Numbered from the stretch's first letter, positions 17,278-26,131 are shown. The stretch is 64,000 nucleotides of DNA from Vibrio sp. Hep-1b-8 (GCF_006124995.1 NZ_QEWN01000142.1:1-64000), one strand, 5' to 3'. The notes: generated by a model not told the origin, from the letters alone. Program-made: numbers and translations.

Positions 17278-17744
17278 TGCCCGTTCGGTATCTGCCACTA
17301 TTTCGTCTGTTATGTTTAACGTTGTGCTCAATGCTGAGTTTTCATGCGTCTGCGCAAGAGCAAGCCCTTTTTGTAGCAGCGACTCATGAGCAAAATGTTC
17401 AGGTTGAGCTGTTTGAGTTTAAGACACCTCAATTGCAAAAGACCGCCATTGAGCTAGCGAAATCACTGCGCTGTCCACAGTGTCAGAATCAGAATTTGGT
17501 AGAGTCTAATTCGCCAATTGCCAAAGATTTAAGGCTGATTGTGTTTCAAAAAATCAACCAAGGCGAGAGTGAGCAGGAAGTAGTGAACTTTATGACCGCC
17601 CGGTACGGTGAGTTTGTTTTATATAAACCATCATTCAGTTGGTCGAACGCACTCTTGTGGCTTGCGCCAGCCCTATTGCTGGTTCTATTTCTCGTTGTAT
17701 CTATGATACGTGTCCGCCGTTCATCAGCGAGTGGTGAGAGTTAG
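17277..17744 (+). CDS. nrfF: Heme lyase accessory subunit NrfF (CcmH-like)
   Basis: The 155-residue protein has a signal peptide (LLCLTLCSMLSFHASAQ), the CcmH/NrfF redox motif LRCPQCQNQNLVES and a C-terminal membrane helix (ALLWLAPALLLVLFLVVSMI). It should reduce or hold the heme-binding cysteines of NrfA for NrfE. The ATG overlaps the final base of the preceding stop. It is the last gene of the nrfB operon; no strong terminator follows. Confidence 0.94.
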   Translation: MPVRYLPLFRLLCLTLCSMLSFHASAQEQALFVAATHEQNVQVELFEFKTPQLQKTAIELAKSLRCPQCQNQNLVESNSPIAKDLRLIVFQKINQGESEQEVVNFMTARYGEFVLYKPSFSWSNALLWLAPALLLVLFLVVSMIRVRRSSASGES

Positions 17745-17852
17745 AGCGAAGCTCTGGTGTAAGACGACGAGTAAAGATGACAATTTACTGATAGAAAATT
17801 CTGCTCATTGGTATAGAGTGGGGTTTGTATTCATAGCAGTAGTTAGATATCA

Positions 17853-18311
17853 GTGCGTTACGCAATCGAACAATATGACCAACACGGTTTTCTCAAAGCC
17901 CCAAGACTTCTTTGGTTAGGCTGGTTGTTTATGGCCAAGGCTTGGGTGGTCTTTGTTGTAGCCGGAGCCAGCCGTGACAGTGGCAGTAAGATTCTATCCA
18001 TCGTTTATCCTGATCACAGCATGCTTTATCTCGGACTTGCGATGGGTGTTCCTAGCATAGCCCTGATGTGGATGATTAGCTTACGTAGTCCAGAGCGGAG
18101 TTGGGTCAACCAAATCGTCTCATGGGGAAAAAGTGTGACTCTGGTTACAGCAAGTGCGCAGTTGGCACAAACGTTCTATCACGTCTACCTCACTCATGGG
18201 GCCTTCAGCTGGGCTAATGGTGCCGTGATGCTACTCCTGCTATGGTTTATTCTCTACGTAGCGAAAAGCCGTAGTGTAAGAGACTGCTTTCACAACCCTG
18301 CTACACAGTGA
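17853..18311 (+). CDS. DUF2919 family membrane protein (YfeZ-like)
   Basis: The 152-residue protein has about four membrane helices (WLGWLFMAKAWVVFVVAGAS, a second near YLGLAMGVPSIALMWMISL, and AVMLLLLWFILYVA) and an N-terminus RYAIEQYDQHGFLKAPRLLW typical of DUF2919. It starts with GTG. In several gammaproteobacteria this gene sits near a YfeX-type peroxidase, as it does here. Function unknown. Confidence 0.75.
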   Translation: MRYAIEQYDQHGFLKAPRLLWLGWLFMAKAWVVFVVAGASRDSGSKILSIVYPDHSMLYLGLAMGVPSIALMWMISLRSPERSWVNQIVSWGKSVTLVTASAQLAQTFYHVYLTHGAFSWANGAVMLLLLWFILYVAKSRSVRDCFHNPATQ

Positions 18312-18393
18312 TCGTTCGAAGCGATGATCGTTGTCAATATATTGAAATCAAAACGAAATACACTGAGCAAAAAATATTAGTGAGGAAATAAAA

Positions 18394-19296
18394 ATGTCAT
18401 ACCCTCAAAGTGCTATCCTTCCTGAAGCTGGACCATTCGCACAATACACCTTGCTCAAGGTGACTCAAAATCCACAACACGTTTTAGAGCAGTTAAAAGC
18501 GCTCCCAGCATTGGTTGAACAGCTTAACGACCAGCAACCTGGTGCGGAACTGACACTTTCCATTGGTTTCACTAAAGCGTTCTGGAGCAAGCTAGATGTT
18601 GCCATGCCAGCGGAACTGATCGATTTCCCACAACTAGGTGAAGGGGATGTCGTCGCACCAAGCTCAGACGTTGATGTGTTGATTCATTGTCACTCAAACC
18701 GTCATGATCTGCATTTTTACCTACTTCGTAAGTTCTTCGCTGAAGTGTCTGAACAGGTTTCGGTTGTTGATGAGACCTACGGTTACCGCTATCTAGATTC
18801 TCGTGATATGACCGAGTTCGTTGATGGAACCGAAAACCCGAAACAGGCTCAGCGAGAAGAAGTGGCTATCATTCCACAAGGTGTGTTTGCGGGTGGTAGT
18901 TACGTAATGGTGCAGCGCTTTATCCATAACCTTCCTTCGTGGAACCGCCTCAATGTGTCGGCACAAGAGAAGGTGATTGGCAGAACTAAGCCTGACTCCG
19001 TTGAGTTAGATGATGTGCCAGCGGCATCACACGTTGGTCGTGTCGATATCAAAGAAGAAGGCAAAGGGCTTAAAATTGTTCGCCACAGCTTGCCATACGG
19101 TAGTGTTTCTGGTGAGCATGGATTGCTATTTATTGCCTACTGCAACACCTTACACAACTTCAAAGCTATGCTAGAAAGTATGTATGGCGTAACGGATGGC
19201 AAAACAGACCAACTGTTGCGCTTTACTCATGCCGTGACAGGTGCTTACTTCTTTGCTCCTTCAGCTCAAATGCTGGCAGATCTCAAGTTAAAGTAG
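18394..19296 (+). CDS. Dyp-type heme peroxidase (YfeX-like)
   Basis: The 300-residue protein is a dye-decolourising peroxidase of the cytoplasmic YfeX type. The GxxDG-like motif is FVDGTENP (Asp144), the likely proximal heme His is in ASHVGRVD (His213), and the distal Arg is in RHSLPYG. It has no signal peptide, so it acts in the cytoplasm. It uses peroxide to oxidise substrates whose physiological identity is unclear; a role in porphyrin chemistry has been suggested for YfeX. A GAGGA ribosome-binding site precedes the ATG, and it ends at a clear terminator. Confidence 0.92.
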   Translation: MSYPQSAILPEAGPFAQYTLLKVTQNPQHVLEQLKALPALVEQLNDQQPGAELTLSIGFTKAFWSKLDVAMPAELIDFPQLGEGDVVAPSSDVDVLIHCHSNRHDLHFYLLRKFFAEVSEQVSVVDETYGYRYLDSRDMTEFVDGTENPKQAQREEVAIIPQGVFAGGSYVMVQRFIHNLPSWNRLNVSAQEKVIGRTKPDSVELDDVPAASHVGRVDIKEEGKGLKIVRHSLPYGSVSGEHGLLFIAYCNTLHNFKAMLESMYGVTDGKTDQLLRFTHAVTGAYFFAPSAQMLADLKLK

Positions 19297-19319
19297 TCAG
19301 GCGTAAGCCGTTATTAGTT

Positions 19320-19350
19320 AAAGCCGAACCCAAGGGTTCGGCTTTTTATT
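19320..19350 (+). terminator. Rho-independent terminator after Dyp peroxidase
   Basis: Stem GCCGAACC / GGTTCGGC, tetraloop CAAG, followed by a T run. Confidence 0.92.
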
Positions 19351-19357
19351 TTTTTGT

Positions 19358-19383
19358 TAAAGAAAACCTCAGATTGCCGATAA
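19358..19383 (+). promoter_or_regulatory. Sigma-28 (FliA) promoter of flagellin 1
   Basis: TAAAGAAA, a 10-base spacer, then GCCGATAA, an exact -10 match to the flagellar sigma-28 consensus. It ends 33 bp before the flagellin ATG at 19417. Confidence 0.85.
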
Positions 19384-19416
19384 AGAGAGTAACCAGAAAG
19401 AAGACAACGCAACTTT

Positions 19417-20550
19417 ATGACAATCACGGTGAATACGAACGTCTCGGCAATGACAGCGCAACGACACTTGTCGAAGGCGACCGATCTGCTGAATCAATCT
19501 CTGGAGAGACTCTCTTCAGGGAATCGTATTAATAGCGCTAAAGATGATGCAGCAGGGTTGCAGATTTCCAATCGCCTTGAGTCACAGATGAGAGGGTTAG
19601 ATGTCGCTATGCGTAATGCCAATGACGGTATTTCGATTATGCAGACGGCAGAAGGTGCGATGAACGAAACCACCAACTTGCTTCAGCGTATGCGTGACCT
19701 CTCCCTTCAATCTGCGAATGGTTCAAACAGTCGAGCTGAGCGAGATGCCTTGCAAGAGGAAATGAGCGCTTTAAACGATGAATTGAACAGAATCGCCGAA
19801 ACCACCTCTTTTGGTGGTCGAAAATTACTCAATGGTTCGTTTTCGTCTTCTTCTTTTCAAATTGGTGCCAGTTCGGGTGAAGCGGTACAAGTTTCACTCA
19901 AGAACATGCGTTCAGACAGTTTGGACATGGGTGGCTTCAGTTACATCGCAGCAGGTAAAGCAGACAGTAACTGGCAAGTGGCTCAGGGCAACAATAAATT
20001 GGTAATGCAATACACCAATGCTCAAGGTCAGCAAGAAACCATCAATATAACCGCTAAAGCTGGTGACGATATTGAAGAGTTAGCGACCTATATCAATGGT
20101 CAAACAGACAAAGTATCAGCGTCGGTTAATGAAGAAGGGCAACTGCAAATCTTTATGGCAGGCAAGGAAACGGCGGGAACGATTTCCTTTTCTGGTGGGT
20201 TAGCAAGTGAGCTCAATATGAATCTAGCGGGTTATGAAGCGGTTGATAATATAGATATTTCTGAGGTTGGGGGCGCGCAAAGGGCCGTCTCCGTTCTCGA
20301 TACCGCACTCAATTATGTTGATAGTCACCGAGCTGAACTTGGCGCAATGCAAAATCGCTTTAATCATGCCATCAACAACTTGAGTAATGTGAGCGAAAAC
20401 CTGTCAGCGTCTAATAGCCGGATTAAAGATACCGACTACGCGAAAGAAACCACCCAAATGGTTAAGCAGCAAATTCTGCAGCAAGTCAGTACATCTATCT
20501 TGGCGCAGGCTAAGCAACAACCAAATTTAGCGATAACGCTGCTCGGTTAA
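19417..20550 (+). CDS. Flagellin, first of three (flaF/flaE position)
   Basis: The 377-residue flagellin has the conserved N-terminal D0/D1 helices (TVNTNVSAMTAQRHLSKA, ERLSSGNRINSAKDDAAGLQ) and C-terminal helices ending AKQQPNLAITLLG, with a short central domain. Such subunits polymerise into the polar filament after export. It is the most divergent of the three, and its codon choice is less biased than that of flagellin 2, which suggests a minor subunit. By position it corresponds to flaF of V. parahaemolyticus and flaE of V. cholerae; names differ between species. Confidence 0.93.
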   Translation: MTITVNTNVSAMTAQRHLSKATDLLNQSLERLSSGNRINSAKDDAAGLQISNRLESQMRGLDVAMRNANDGISIMQTAEGAMNETTNLLQRMRDLSLQSANGSNSRAERDALQEEMSALNDELNRIAETTSFGGRKLLNGSFSSSSFQIGASSGEAVQVSLKNMRSDSLDMGGFSYIAAGKADSNWQVAQGNNKLVMQYTNAQGQQETINITAKAGDDIEELATYINGQTDKVSASVNEEGQLQIFMAGKETAGTISFSGGLASELNMNLAGYEAVDNIDISEVGGAQRAVSVLDTALNYVDSHRAELGAMQNRFNHAINNLSNVSENLSASNSRIKDTDYAKETTQMVKQQILQQVSTSILAQAKQQPNLAITLLG

Positions 20551-20674
20551 TTTGAGGCAAGAGAGCATTATCGACAGCCGAAGCGAAAGCTTTAGCAAAA
20601 AAATGGCTTTATTAACGTTTAATCACGCTTTTCTCACCAATAGAACTTTTTTCGAAAAAAACTTAAAAAAAACC

Positions 20675-20701
20675 TCAAGGTTTTGGAAATAGTGCCGTTA
20701 A
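20675..20701 (+). promoter_or_regulatory. Sigma-28 promoter of flagellin 2
   Basis: TCAAGGTT, an 11-base spacer, then GCCGTTAA. Spacing and -10 match the flagellar sigma-28 consensus. It starts about 110 bp before the flagellin start at 20786. Confidence 0.8.
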
Positions 20702-20785
20702 TAAATGTAACTTTTGAGAGAACTACTTTGGTTTTCCGAGACGTCGGAAGCCGGAAACATCGGAAAATCAAACGGAGAAATCACC

Positions 20786-21919
20786 ATGGCAGTGAATGTA
20801 AACACCAACGTATCAGCAATGACAGCACAGCGTTACCTAAATAGCGCGAACAATGCTCAACAAACTTCAATGGAGCGTTTGTCATCTGGTTCTAAGATCA
20901 ATAGCGCTAAAGACGATGCAGCGGGTCTTCAAATTTCTAACCGCTTAAACGTACAAAGCCGTGGTCTAGACGTGGCTGTACGTAACGCGAACGACGGTAT
21001 CTCTATCGCACAAACGGCTGAAGGTGCGATGAATGAGACAACAAACATCCTGCAACGTATGCGTGACCTATCGCTACAGTCTGCTAACGGTTCAAACTCG
21101 AAATCTGAGCGTGTTGCTATCCAAGAAGAAGTAACAGCACTTAATGACGAACTAAACCGTATCGCTGAAACAACATCTTTCGGTGGTAATAAGCTACTTA
21201 ACGGTACGTTCGGCACTAAATCAATGCAGATCGGTGCAGACAACGGTGAAGCGGTAATGCTTTCACTAAACAACATGCGCTCTGATGACTCTAAGATGGG
21301 TGGCCAAAGCTTCCAAGCTGCAAACGCAAAAGATGCAAGCTGGACAGTAGCTGCAGGTGCTAACGACCTAACAGTTAACCTAACTGACACAGACGGTAAC
21401 GCTCAAACTATCACTATCAATGCTAAAGAAGGCGACGATATTGAAGAACTAGCGACATACATCAACGGTCAAACTGACATGGTTAAAGCGTCAGTAAACG
21501 AAGATGGTCAACTACAAGTATTTGCTGGTGCAGATAAAGTAGAGGGCGCAGTATCTTTCTCTGGTGGTCTAGCGGGCGAACTAGCGATGGGCGCAGCAAC
21601 AAACGTAACGGTTGATACTATCGACGTAACGACAGTTGGCGGTGCGCAAGAATCTGTTGGTATCATCGATGCTGCACTTAAAAATGTAGATAGCCACCGT
21701 GCTGAACTGGGTGCATTCCAGAACCGCTTCAACCACGCTATCAACAACTTAGACAACATTAACGAAAACGTGAATGCATCTAAGAGCCGTATCAAAGACA
21801 CTGACTTCGCGAAAGAAACAACTGCACTAACTAAGTCGCAAATTCTTTCTCAAGCTTCAAGCTCTATTCTTGCTCAAGCGAAGCAGGCGCCAAACTCGGC
21901 ACTAAGCCTACTAGGCTAA
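20786..21919 (+). CDS. Flagellin, second of three (flaB/flaD position)
   Basis: The 377-residue flagellin begins MAVNVNTNVSAMTAQRYL. The ATG at 20786 has an ideal GGAGAAATCACC leader; an in-frame upstream extension to 20714 is leader sequence, not protein. The central region resembles the other two (EGDDIEELATYINGQTD), and the C-terminus is AKQAPNSALSLLG. Codon use is strongly optimised (GCA, CGT, AAC), as expected for an abundant protein. It has its own promoter and a strong terminator. By position it corresponds to flaB (V. parahaemolyticus) or flaD (V. cholerae). Confidence 0.95.
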   Translation: MAVNVNTNVSAMTAQRYLNSANNAQQTSMERLSSGSKINSAKDDAAGLQISNRLNVQSRGLDVAVRNANDGISIAQTAEGAMNETTNILQRMRDLSLQSANGSNSKSERVAIQEEVTALNDELNRIAETTSFGGNKLLNGTFGTKSMQIGADNGEAVMLSLNNMRSDDSKMGGQSFQAANAKDASWTVAAGANDLTVNLTDTDGNAQTITINAKEGDDIEELATYINGQTDMVKASVNEDGQLQVFAGADKVEGAVSFSGGLAGELAMGAATNVTVDTIDVTTVGGAQESVGIIDAALKNVDSHRAELGAFQNRFNHAINNLDNINENVNASKSRIKDTDFAKETTALTKSQILSQASSSILAQAKQAPNSALSLLG

Positions 21920-21932
21920 TCAAGCTCAAATT

Positions 21933-21964
21933 AAAAAATCCAGCTTCGGCTGGATTTTTTTTGC
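21933..21964 (+). terminator. Strong terminator after flagellin 2
   Basis: A-run, AATCCAGC / GCTGGATT stem with UUCG loop, then eight or more T residues. Confidence 0.95.
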
Positions 21965-22039
21965 CTCACGCAAATAGATGATCTCCATCACATTTCATAT
22001 ACTCGCCGATAAAAAAGCAAAAAAAAGTTATTTTTTTCC

Positions 22040-22066
22040 TAAAGGTATTTTTTAGCTCGCCGTTAA
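22040..22066 (+). promoter_or_regulatory. Sigma-28 promoter of flagellin 3
   Basis: TAAAGGTA, an 11-base spacer, then GCCGTTAA, a near-consensus FliA promoter. It ends 80 bp before the ATG at 22147. Confidence 0.88.
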
Positions 22067-22146
22067 AGGATTGAGAGAAATGAGATGTGCCAAAGTGAGG
22101 TGAGAGACACTGCGGCACATCGCCCTAATGCCGAAGGAGATCAAAT

Positions 22147-23280
22147 ATGGCAATTAATGTAAACACGAACGTGTCTGCGATGACTGCTCAGCGTTACCTT
22201 AATGGTGCGACTGACGGGATGCAGAAATCGATGGAGCGCTTATCTTCAGGTTATAAAATCAACAGTGCACGAGATGACGCTGCTGGTTTGCAAATTTCCA
22301 ACCGCTTAAACTCACAAAGCCGTGGCTTAGACATGGCTGTAAAAAATGCGAATGACGGTATCTCAATTGCGCAGACAGCCGAAGGTGCGATGAATGAGAC
22401 CACCAACATACTTCAACGTATGCGTGATTTGGCACTTCAATCTTCAAACGGCTCTAACTCTCGTAGCGAGCGTATCGCGATTCAAGAAGAAGTGACGGCG
22501 CTTAACGACGAGCTAAACCGTATCGCAGAAACTACCTCTTTTGGTGGTAACAAACTGCTAAACGGCACATTTGGCGACAAATCCTTCCAAATCGGAGCAA
22601 GTTCTGGTGAAGCTGTACAGCTAGGCATCGGTAACATGCGTTCTGACACCATGGATATGGGTGGTAAAGCATACATTGCAACCGCTGGTAAAGACGCTGA
22701 TTGGGCTGTTGCAGCAGGAGCGACCGACCTTACACTGGGCTATACTGATGTACATGGTGAAGCGAAAAACATCACCATAAATGCTAAAGTTGGCGACGAT
22801 GTCGAGCAGCTTGCAACGTACATTAATGGTCAAAGTGAAGATGTGAAAGCATCTGTTGGTGAAGAGGGTAAACTACAGCTATTTGCAGCATCTAATAAAG
22901 TTGCTACAGACGTCACTATTGGTGGTGGACTTGGTGGTGAAATTGGTTTCGGTGCTGCAGAAGATCGTACTGTTGCTGATGTAGATGTAACGACAGTTGC
23001 AGGCTCTCAGCTAGCGGTATCTGTGATCGACGGCGCATTGAAAACTGTAGATAGCCAACGTGCTGAACTGGGTGCATTCCAAAACCGTTTTGGTCACGCG
23101 ATCACCAACTTAGACAACATCAACGAGAATGTGAATGCATCTCGTAGTCGAATTGTTGATACAGACTATGCGAGAGAAACTACTGCGATGACTAAATCGC
23201 AAATTCTTCAGCAAGCGAGTACATCTGTCCTAGCGCAAGCTAAGCAGTCCCCGTCGGCAGCACTTAGCTTATTAGGTTAA
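22147..23280 (+). CDS. Flagellin, third of three (flaA/flaB position)
   Basis: A 377-residue flagellin starting MAINVNTNVSAMTAQRYL, with the same D0/D1 arrangement as its neighbours and ending AKQSPSAALSLLG. A GAAGGAG ribosome-binding site precedes the ATG. Its middle part differs most from flagellin 2 (for example VTIGGGLGGEIGFGAAEDR), as expected for the surface-exposed part. No strong terminator separates it from flaG, so some read-through into flaG-fliD is likely. By position it corresponds to flaA (V. parahaemolyticus) or flaB (V. cholerae). Confidence 0.95.
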   Translation: MAINVNTNVSAMTAQRYLNGATDGMQKSMERLSSGYKINSARDDAAGLQISNRLNSQSRGLDMAVKNANDGISIAQTAEGAMNETTNILQRMRDLALQSSNGSNSRSERIAIQEEVTALNDELNRIAETTSFGGNKLLNGTFGDKSFQIGASSGEAVQLGIGNMRSDTMDMGGKAYIATAGKDADWAVAAGATDLTLGYTDVHGEAKNITINAKVGDDVEQLATYINGQSEDVKASVGEEGKLQLFAASNKVATDVTIGGGLGGEIGFGAAEDRTVADVDVTTVAGSQLAVSVIDGALKTVDSQRAELGAFQNRFGHAITNLDNINENVNASRSRIVDTDYARETTAMTKSQILQQASTSVLAQAKQSPSAALSLLG

Positions 23281-23305
23281 TCGATAGGTTCGACAGGAGC
23301 TTATT

Positions 23306-23327
23306 GGTACAACATTATGTTGTGACC
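23306..23327 (+). other. Inverted repeat between flagellin 3 and flaG
   Basis: ACAACA / TGTTGT with flanking GGT / ACC forms an imperfect hairpin in the leader of flaG, without a T run. It may be an RNA processing or partial-termination element; this is inference. Confidence 0.4.
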
Positions 23328-23351
23328 TGCTAAGGTGGAAGGGAGATCGTT

Positions 23352-23780
23352 ATGGAAATACCATCCTACACATCGAACATCCAGCCTTATGGCTCAGAAA
23401 GTGGCACTAAACTTGCTTCTAAGTACGATGGTGTACAGCAAGTTTCCTCGCGAAAGGAGCAGGTCTCTACAACTGAGGTAAGCGAAAAAGCGTCTCAAAC
23501 TGTTGAAAAAGCCATCGAAGCCTCGCAAGAGAGGGAGAAGCTAAACAGGGCGGAGCGTGAAAGGATTGTTGAGCAGATGAATGATTTCATATCATCTATC
23601 AATAAGGGCTTATCCTTTAGGGTGGACGAAGAGTCCGGTAGAGATGTTGTAACGATATATGAAGCGGATACTGGTGATATTATTCGTCAGATACCCGATG
23701 AGGAAATGTTAGAGATCTTACGACGCCTAAGGGAACAAACGGCCCGATATTCATCGGGACTTGTTAACCAAACGGTGTAA
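23352..23780 (+). CDS. flaG: FlaG family flagellar protein
   Basis: The 142-residue protein has a variable, Ser/Lys/Glu-rich N-terminal half and the conserved FlaG C-terminal domain: FISSINKGLSFRVDEESGRDVVTIYEADTG followed by IIRQIPDEEMLEILRRL (cited here in two adjoining pieces). FlaG proteins affect filament length in polar flagellates. A GGGAGA ribosome-binding site precedes the ATG. It lies 71 bp after flagellin 3 and 19 bp before fliD, the usual Vibrio order. Confidence 0.92.
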   Translation: MEIPSYTSNIQPYGSESGTKLASKYDGVQQVSSRKEQVSTTEVSEKASQTVEKAIEASQEREKLNRAERERIVEQMNDFISSINKGLSFRVDEESGRDVVTIYEADTGDIIRQIPDEEMLEILRRLREQTARYSSGLVNQTV

Positions 23781-23799
23781 TCGTACTTGAGGTGAGTGA

Positions 23800-25821
23800 A
23801 TGAGTTTTGGCCCTATAGGCATGAATTCTGGCATGGATATCAATTCTATGGTCAGCAAAATTGTGGATTCGGAGCGTGTTCCTAAACAGCAACGTATCGA
23901 CAGTGAGCGGACCCAAATTGATTCCAGTATCAGTGCTTATGGCCGGCTCAGAGAGTCGCTGGATACGATGAAAAACTTGATGGCGAGCTTTCGTCAAGAG
24001 AAAGCTTTCGCCGCAAGAACAGTGGCGTCAACAGACGACACTGTCGTATCCGCGACGGCAACCACTGATGCTATCGCTGGTCGATATGCTATCGATGTGT
24101 TGCAACTTGCCCAAAGTCACAAAATTGCGTCTGATGTTTTGCCAGAAGATGCGAAATTTGGACCGGGCAAGTTGCAGATTTCACTGGGTGAAAAAAAATT
24201 CTCTATTGATGTACAAGAGAATTCTAAGCTCGTTGATATCGTTCGCGGTATCAACGGCAGTAAATCTAATCCGGGTGTCCGTGCGGCAATCATTAACGAT
24301 GTCGATGGTCCCCGTCTTATTGTTGCCTCGAACGTATCCGGTGGCGACAATGAAATCTCAATGCAAGTGGATGCCCAGCCGGGTAACTCGCTCAAACAAC
24401 TCGAATACAAAACGCTAGAGCAACGAGTCAAAGATCTTGAACGCGCACGTGCTGCGGCTCAGGAATTGATTGCCCCTCTCACCCCTGCAGAGAAAAAAGT
24501 TGCCGATAAAGTCGCTCAAAAAATCATCGACGCGGCAAAACTTGTCGATCAAGAGATTGCCGATACCACAAAGCAAGCGGCAATTAATGCAGATCCCAAC
24601 GCAGCCAAAGAGGCCACGCCCGATAATGAAATGTCTAAAGCTGCAACGACAGCGGCAGCAAATGCGGGGATTGAGGCAAACAAGTATCTTAAACCAGAAG
24701 AGCGTATTCCTGGTTGGAGTGAAACCGCTTCGGGCACTTTGCTCGATTCTTACTGGGAACCAGAACCTCAACTAGATGCGAAAGCGAAAGAGAAAGCGCC
24801 AGACGTACCAGGCTGGTCAAATACGGCATCAGGAACCCTAACGGATTCGTACGTCACACCCAAAGAAGCGCAAGCTAAACTGGATGCAGAAAAAGCCCGT
24901 ATAGAGAAAAAAGTGGCCGATGAACAGTCTGCACTGGCTCAGCGTGTTGCTTCTGGTGAGTTGACGCCTGAACAAGCAAAACAGATGGAACGCGCCAAGT
25001 TGCCGCAGGAAGAGCGTGAGTACCTTGAGCGTATCGATCAAGCGCAAGCCGATCTCGAGGCAGCGCAGCGTTCATTTGATACTTATCGTGGTATGACGGA
25101 AGTACAGTCTGCGCAAGATGCAAAAGTGTTACTTGATGGCGTTGCTCAACTTTCCAGCAACAACAACATTATTGAAGATGCAATTGATGGTGTTGACCTG
25201 ACTCTAAAAGGGCGAACTGAAAAAGGTAAGCCCATTTCCGAAATCGATATTGAGTATGACCGACAAGGCGTACGTGAAGATATTGAACAGTTCGTCGCTG
25301 CTTACAATCAGTTCTATCAAGTGACGAAGGAGTTATCGGGTGTTGATCCTCGGACTGGAATGGCAGGGCCGCTGGCCGGCGACAGCATTGTCCGTAGTGC
25401 AGATTCGCGTTTGAAAGCCGTATTCTCTTCACGTGTCGAGCCTGCCCCAGAGGATTTAAAAACCCTTACCGAATTTGGCATTACGACGACCAGACAGGGT
25501 AATTTGGAAATCAACTACGATATGTTAGATCGTCAGTTGAACAATAACTTTAATAAGCTCGAAGAATTTTTTGGCGGTAATCAGGGATTCGCTAAGAAAG
25601 TCGAGGATGCGATTCAAGGTCTAACAGGCGTTACTGGTTCGATTCGTAACCGCGAGCGCAGTATGGTTGAGCGTACTTACCGACTACAAGATGACCAAGC
25701 GGCACTTGACCGTCGAATGGATAACTTGGAAAAACGCACTCACGCCAAATTTACGGCAATGCAAGATGCGACCAGTAAGATGCAGTCTCAATTAGCGGGG
25801 ATGATGAATGCCCTCGGATAG
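23800..25821 (+). CDS. fliD: Flagellar filament cap protein FliD
   Basis: FliD (HAP2, also called FlaH in Vibrio) forms the cap that guides flagellin folding at the filament tip. The 673-residue protein has the family N-terminus (GMNSGMDINSMVSKIVDSER), a central D2-D3 region, and a C-terminal coiled coil (ERTYRLQDDQAALDRRMDNLEKR). Residues of roughly 200-430 form a Lys/Glu/Ala-rich segment in which a motif PGWSxTASGTLxDSY occurs twice, about 35 residues apart. It is longer than enterobacterial FliD (about 470) because of this insertion. Its last 14 bp overlap flaI. Confidence 0.94.
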   Translation: MSFGPIGMNSGMDINSMVSKIVDSERVPKQQRIDSERTQIDSSISAYGRLRESLDTMKNLMASFRQEKAFAARTVASTDDTVVSATATTDAIAGRYAIDVLQLAQSHKIASDVLPEDAKFGPGKLQISLGEKKFSIDVQENSKLVDIVRGINGSKSNPGVRAAIINDVDGPRLIVASNVSGGDNEISMQVDAQPGNSLKQLEYKTLEQRVKDLERARAAAQELIAPLTPAEKKVADKVAQKIIDAAKLVDQEIADTTKQAAINADPNAAKEATPDNEMSKAATTAAANAGIEANKYLKPEERIPGWSETASGTLLDSYWEPEPQLDAKAKEKAPDVPGWSNTASGTLTDSYVTPKEAQAKLDAEKARIEKKVADEQSALAQRVASGELTPEQAKQMERAKLPQEEREYLERIDQAQADLEAAQRSFDTYRGMTEVQSAQDAKVLLDGVAQLSSNNNIIEDAIDGVDLTLKGRTEKGKPISEIDIEYDRQGVREDIEQFVAAYNQFYQVTKELSGVDPRTGMAGPLAGDSIVRSADSRLKAVFSSRVEPAPEDLKTLTEFGITTTRQGNLEINYDMLDRQLNNNFNKLEEFFGGNQGFAKKVEDAIQGLTGVTGSIRNRERSMVERTYRLQDDQAALDRRMDNLEKRTHAKFTAMQDATSKMQSQLAGMMNALG

Positions 25822-26131
25822 AGACTTTGAGCAACGTCTCAATGAATTATGTGAAGTTGATCAAATAATTAGTGAAACCCTTACAGCGATTGAACTATCG
25901 ACTGAAGAAATCGTTAAGCTGGTCGATACAAGGGAACAGATATTGCTAAGTTTACTGGCAGCGATTCATTCGTCTCCAGAACTTGCCAAGTTACAACAGT
26001 GGCACGACGCGGTTGAAAGAACGCAAACTGTTGTAGAGTTAATGAGTAGTAAAACTGCTGAACTAGGTGTGGCGCTGCAAAAGTATCGTCACGGTAAACG
26101 ATCAGTTCAGCAGTATCAAAAATTTTTATAA
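25808..26131 (+). CDS. flaI: Flagellar protein FlaI (FliT-like chaperone)
   Basis: The 107-residue, mostly helical protein (DFEQRLNELCEVDQIISETL, ELMSSKTAELGVALQKY) sits between fliD and fliS, the place of flaI in Vibrio and fliT in enterobacteria. FliT-type proteins are export chaperones for FliD. The ATG overlaps the fliD end by 14 bp. Sequence similarity to enterobacterial FliT is weak by eye, so the chaperone role is inferred mainly from position, size and helical character. Confidence 0.75.
   Translation: MPSDRDFEQRLNELCEVDQIISETLTAIELSTEEIVKLVDTREQILLSLLAAIHSSPELAKLQQWHDAVERTQTVVELMSSKTAELGVALQKYRHGKRSVQQYQKFL

Noticed and set aside
17710..17919. 69-codon open frame between nrfF and the DUF2919 gene
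   Set aside because: It overlaps both genes in a different phase and has no recognisable features.
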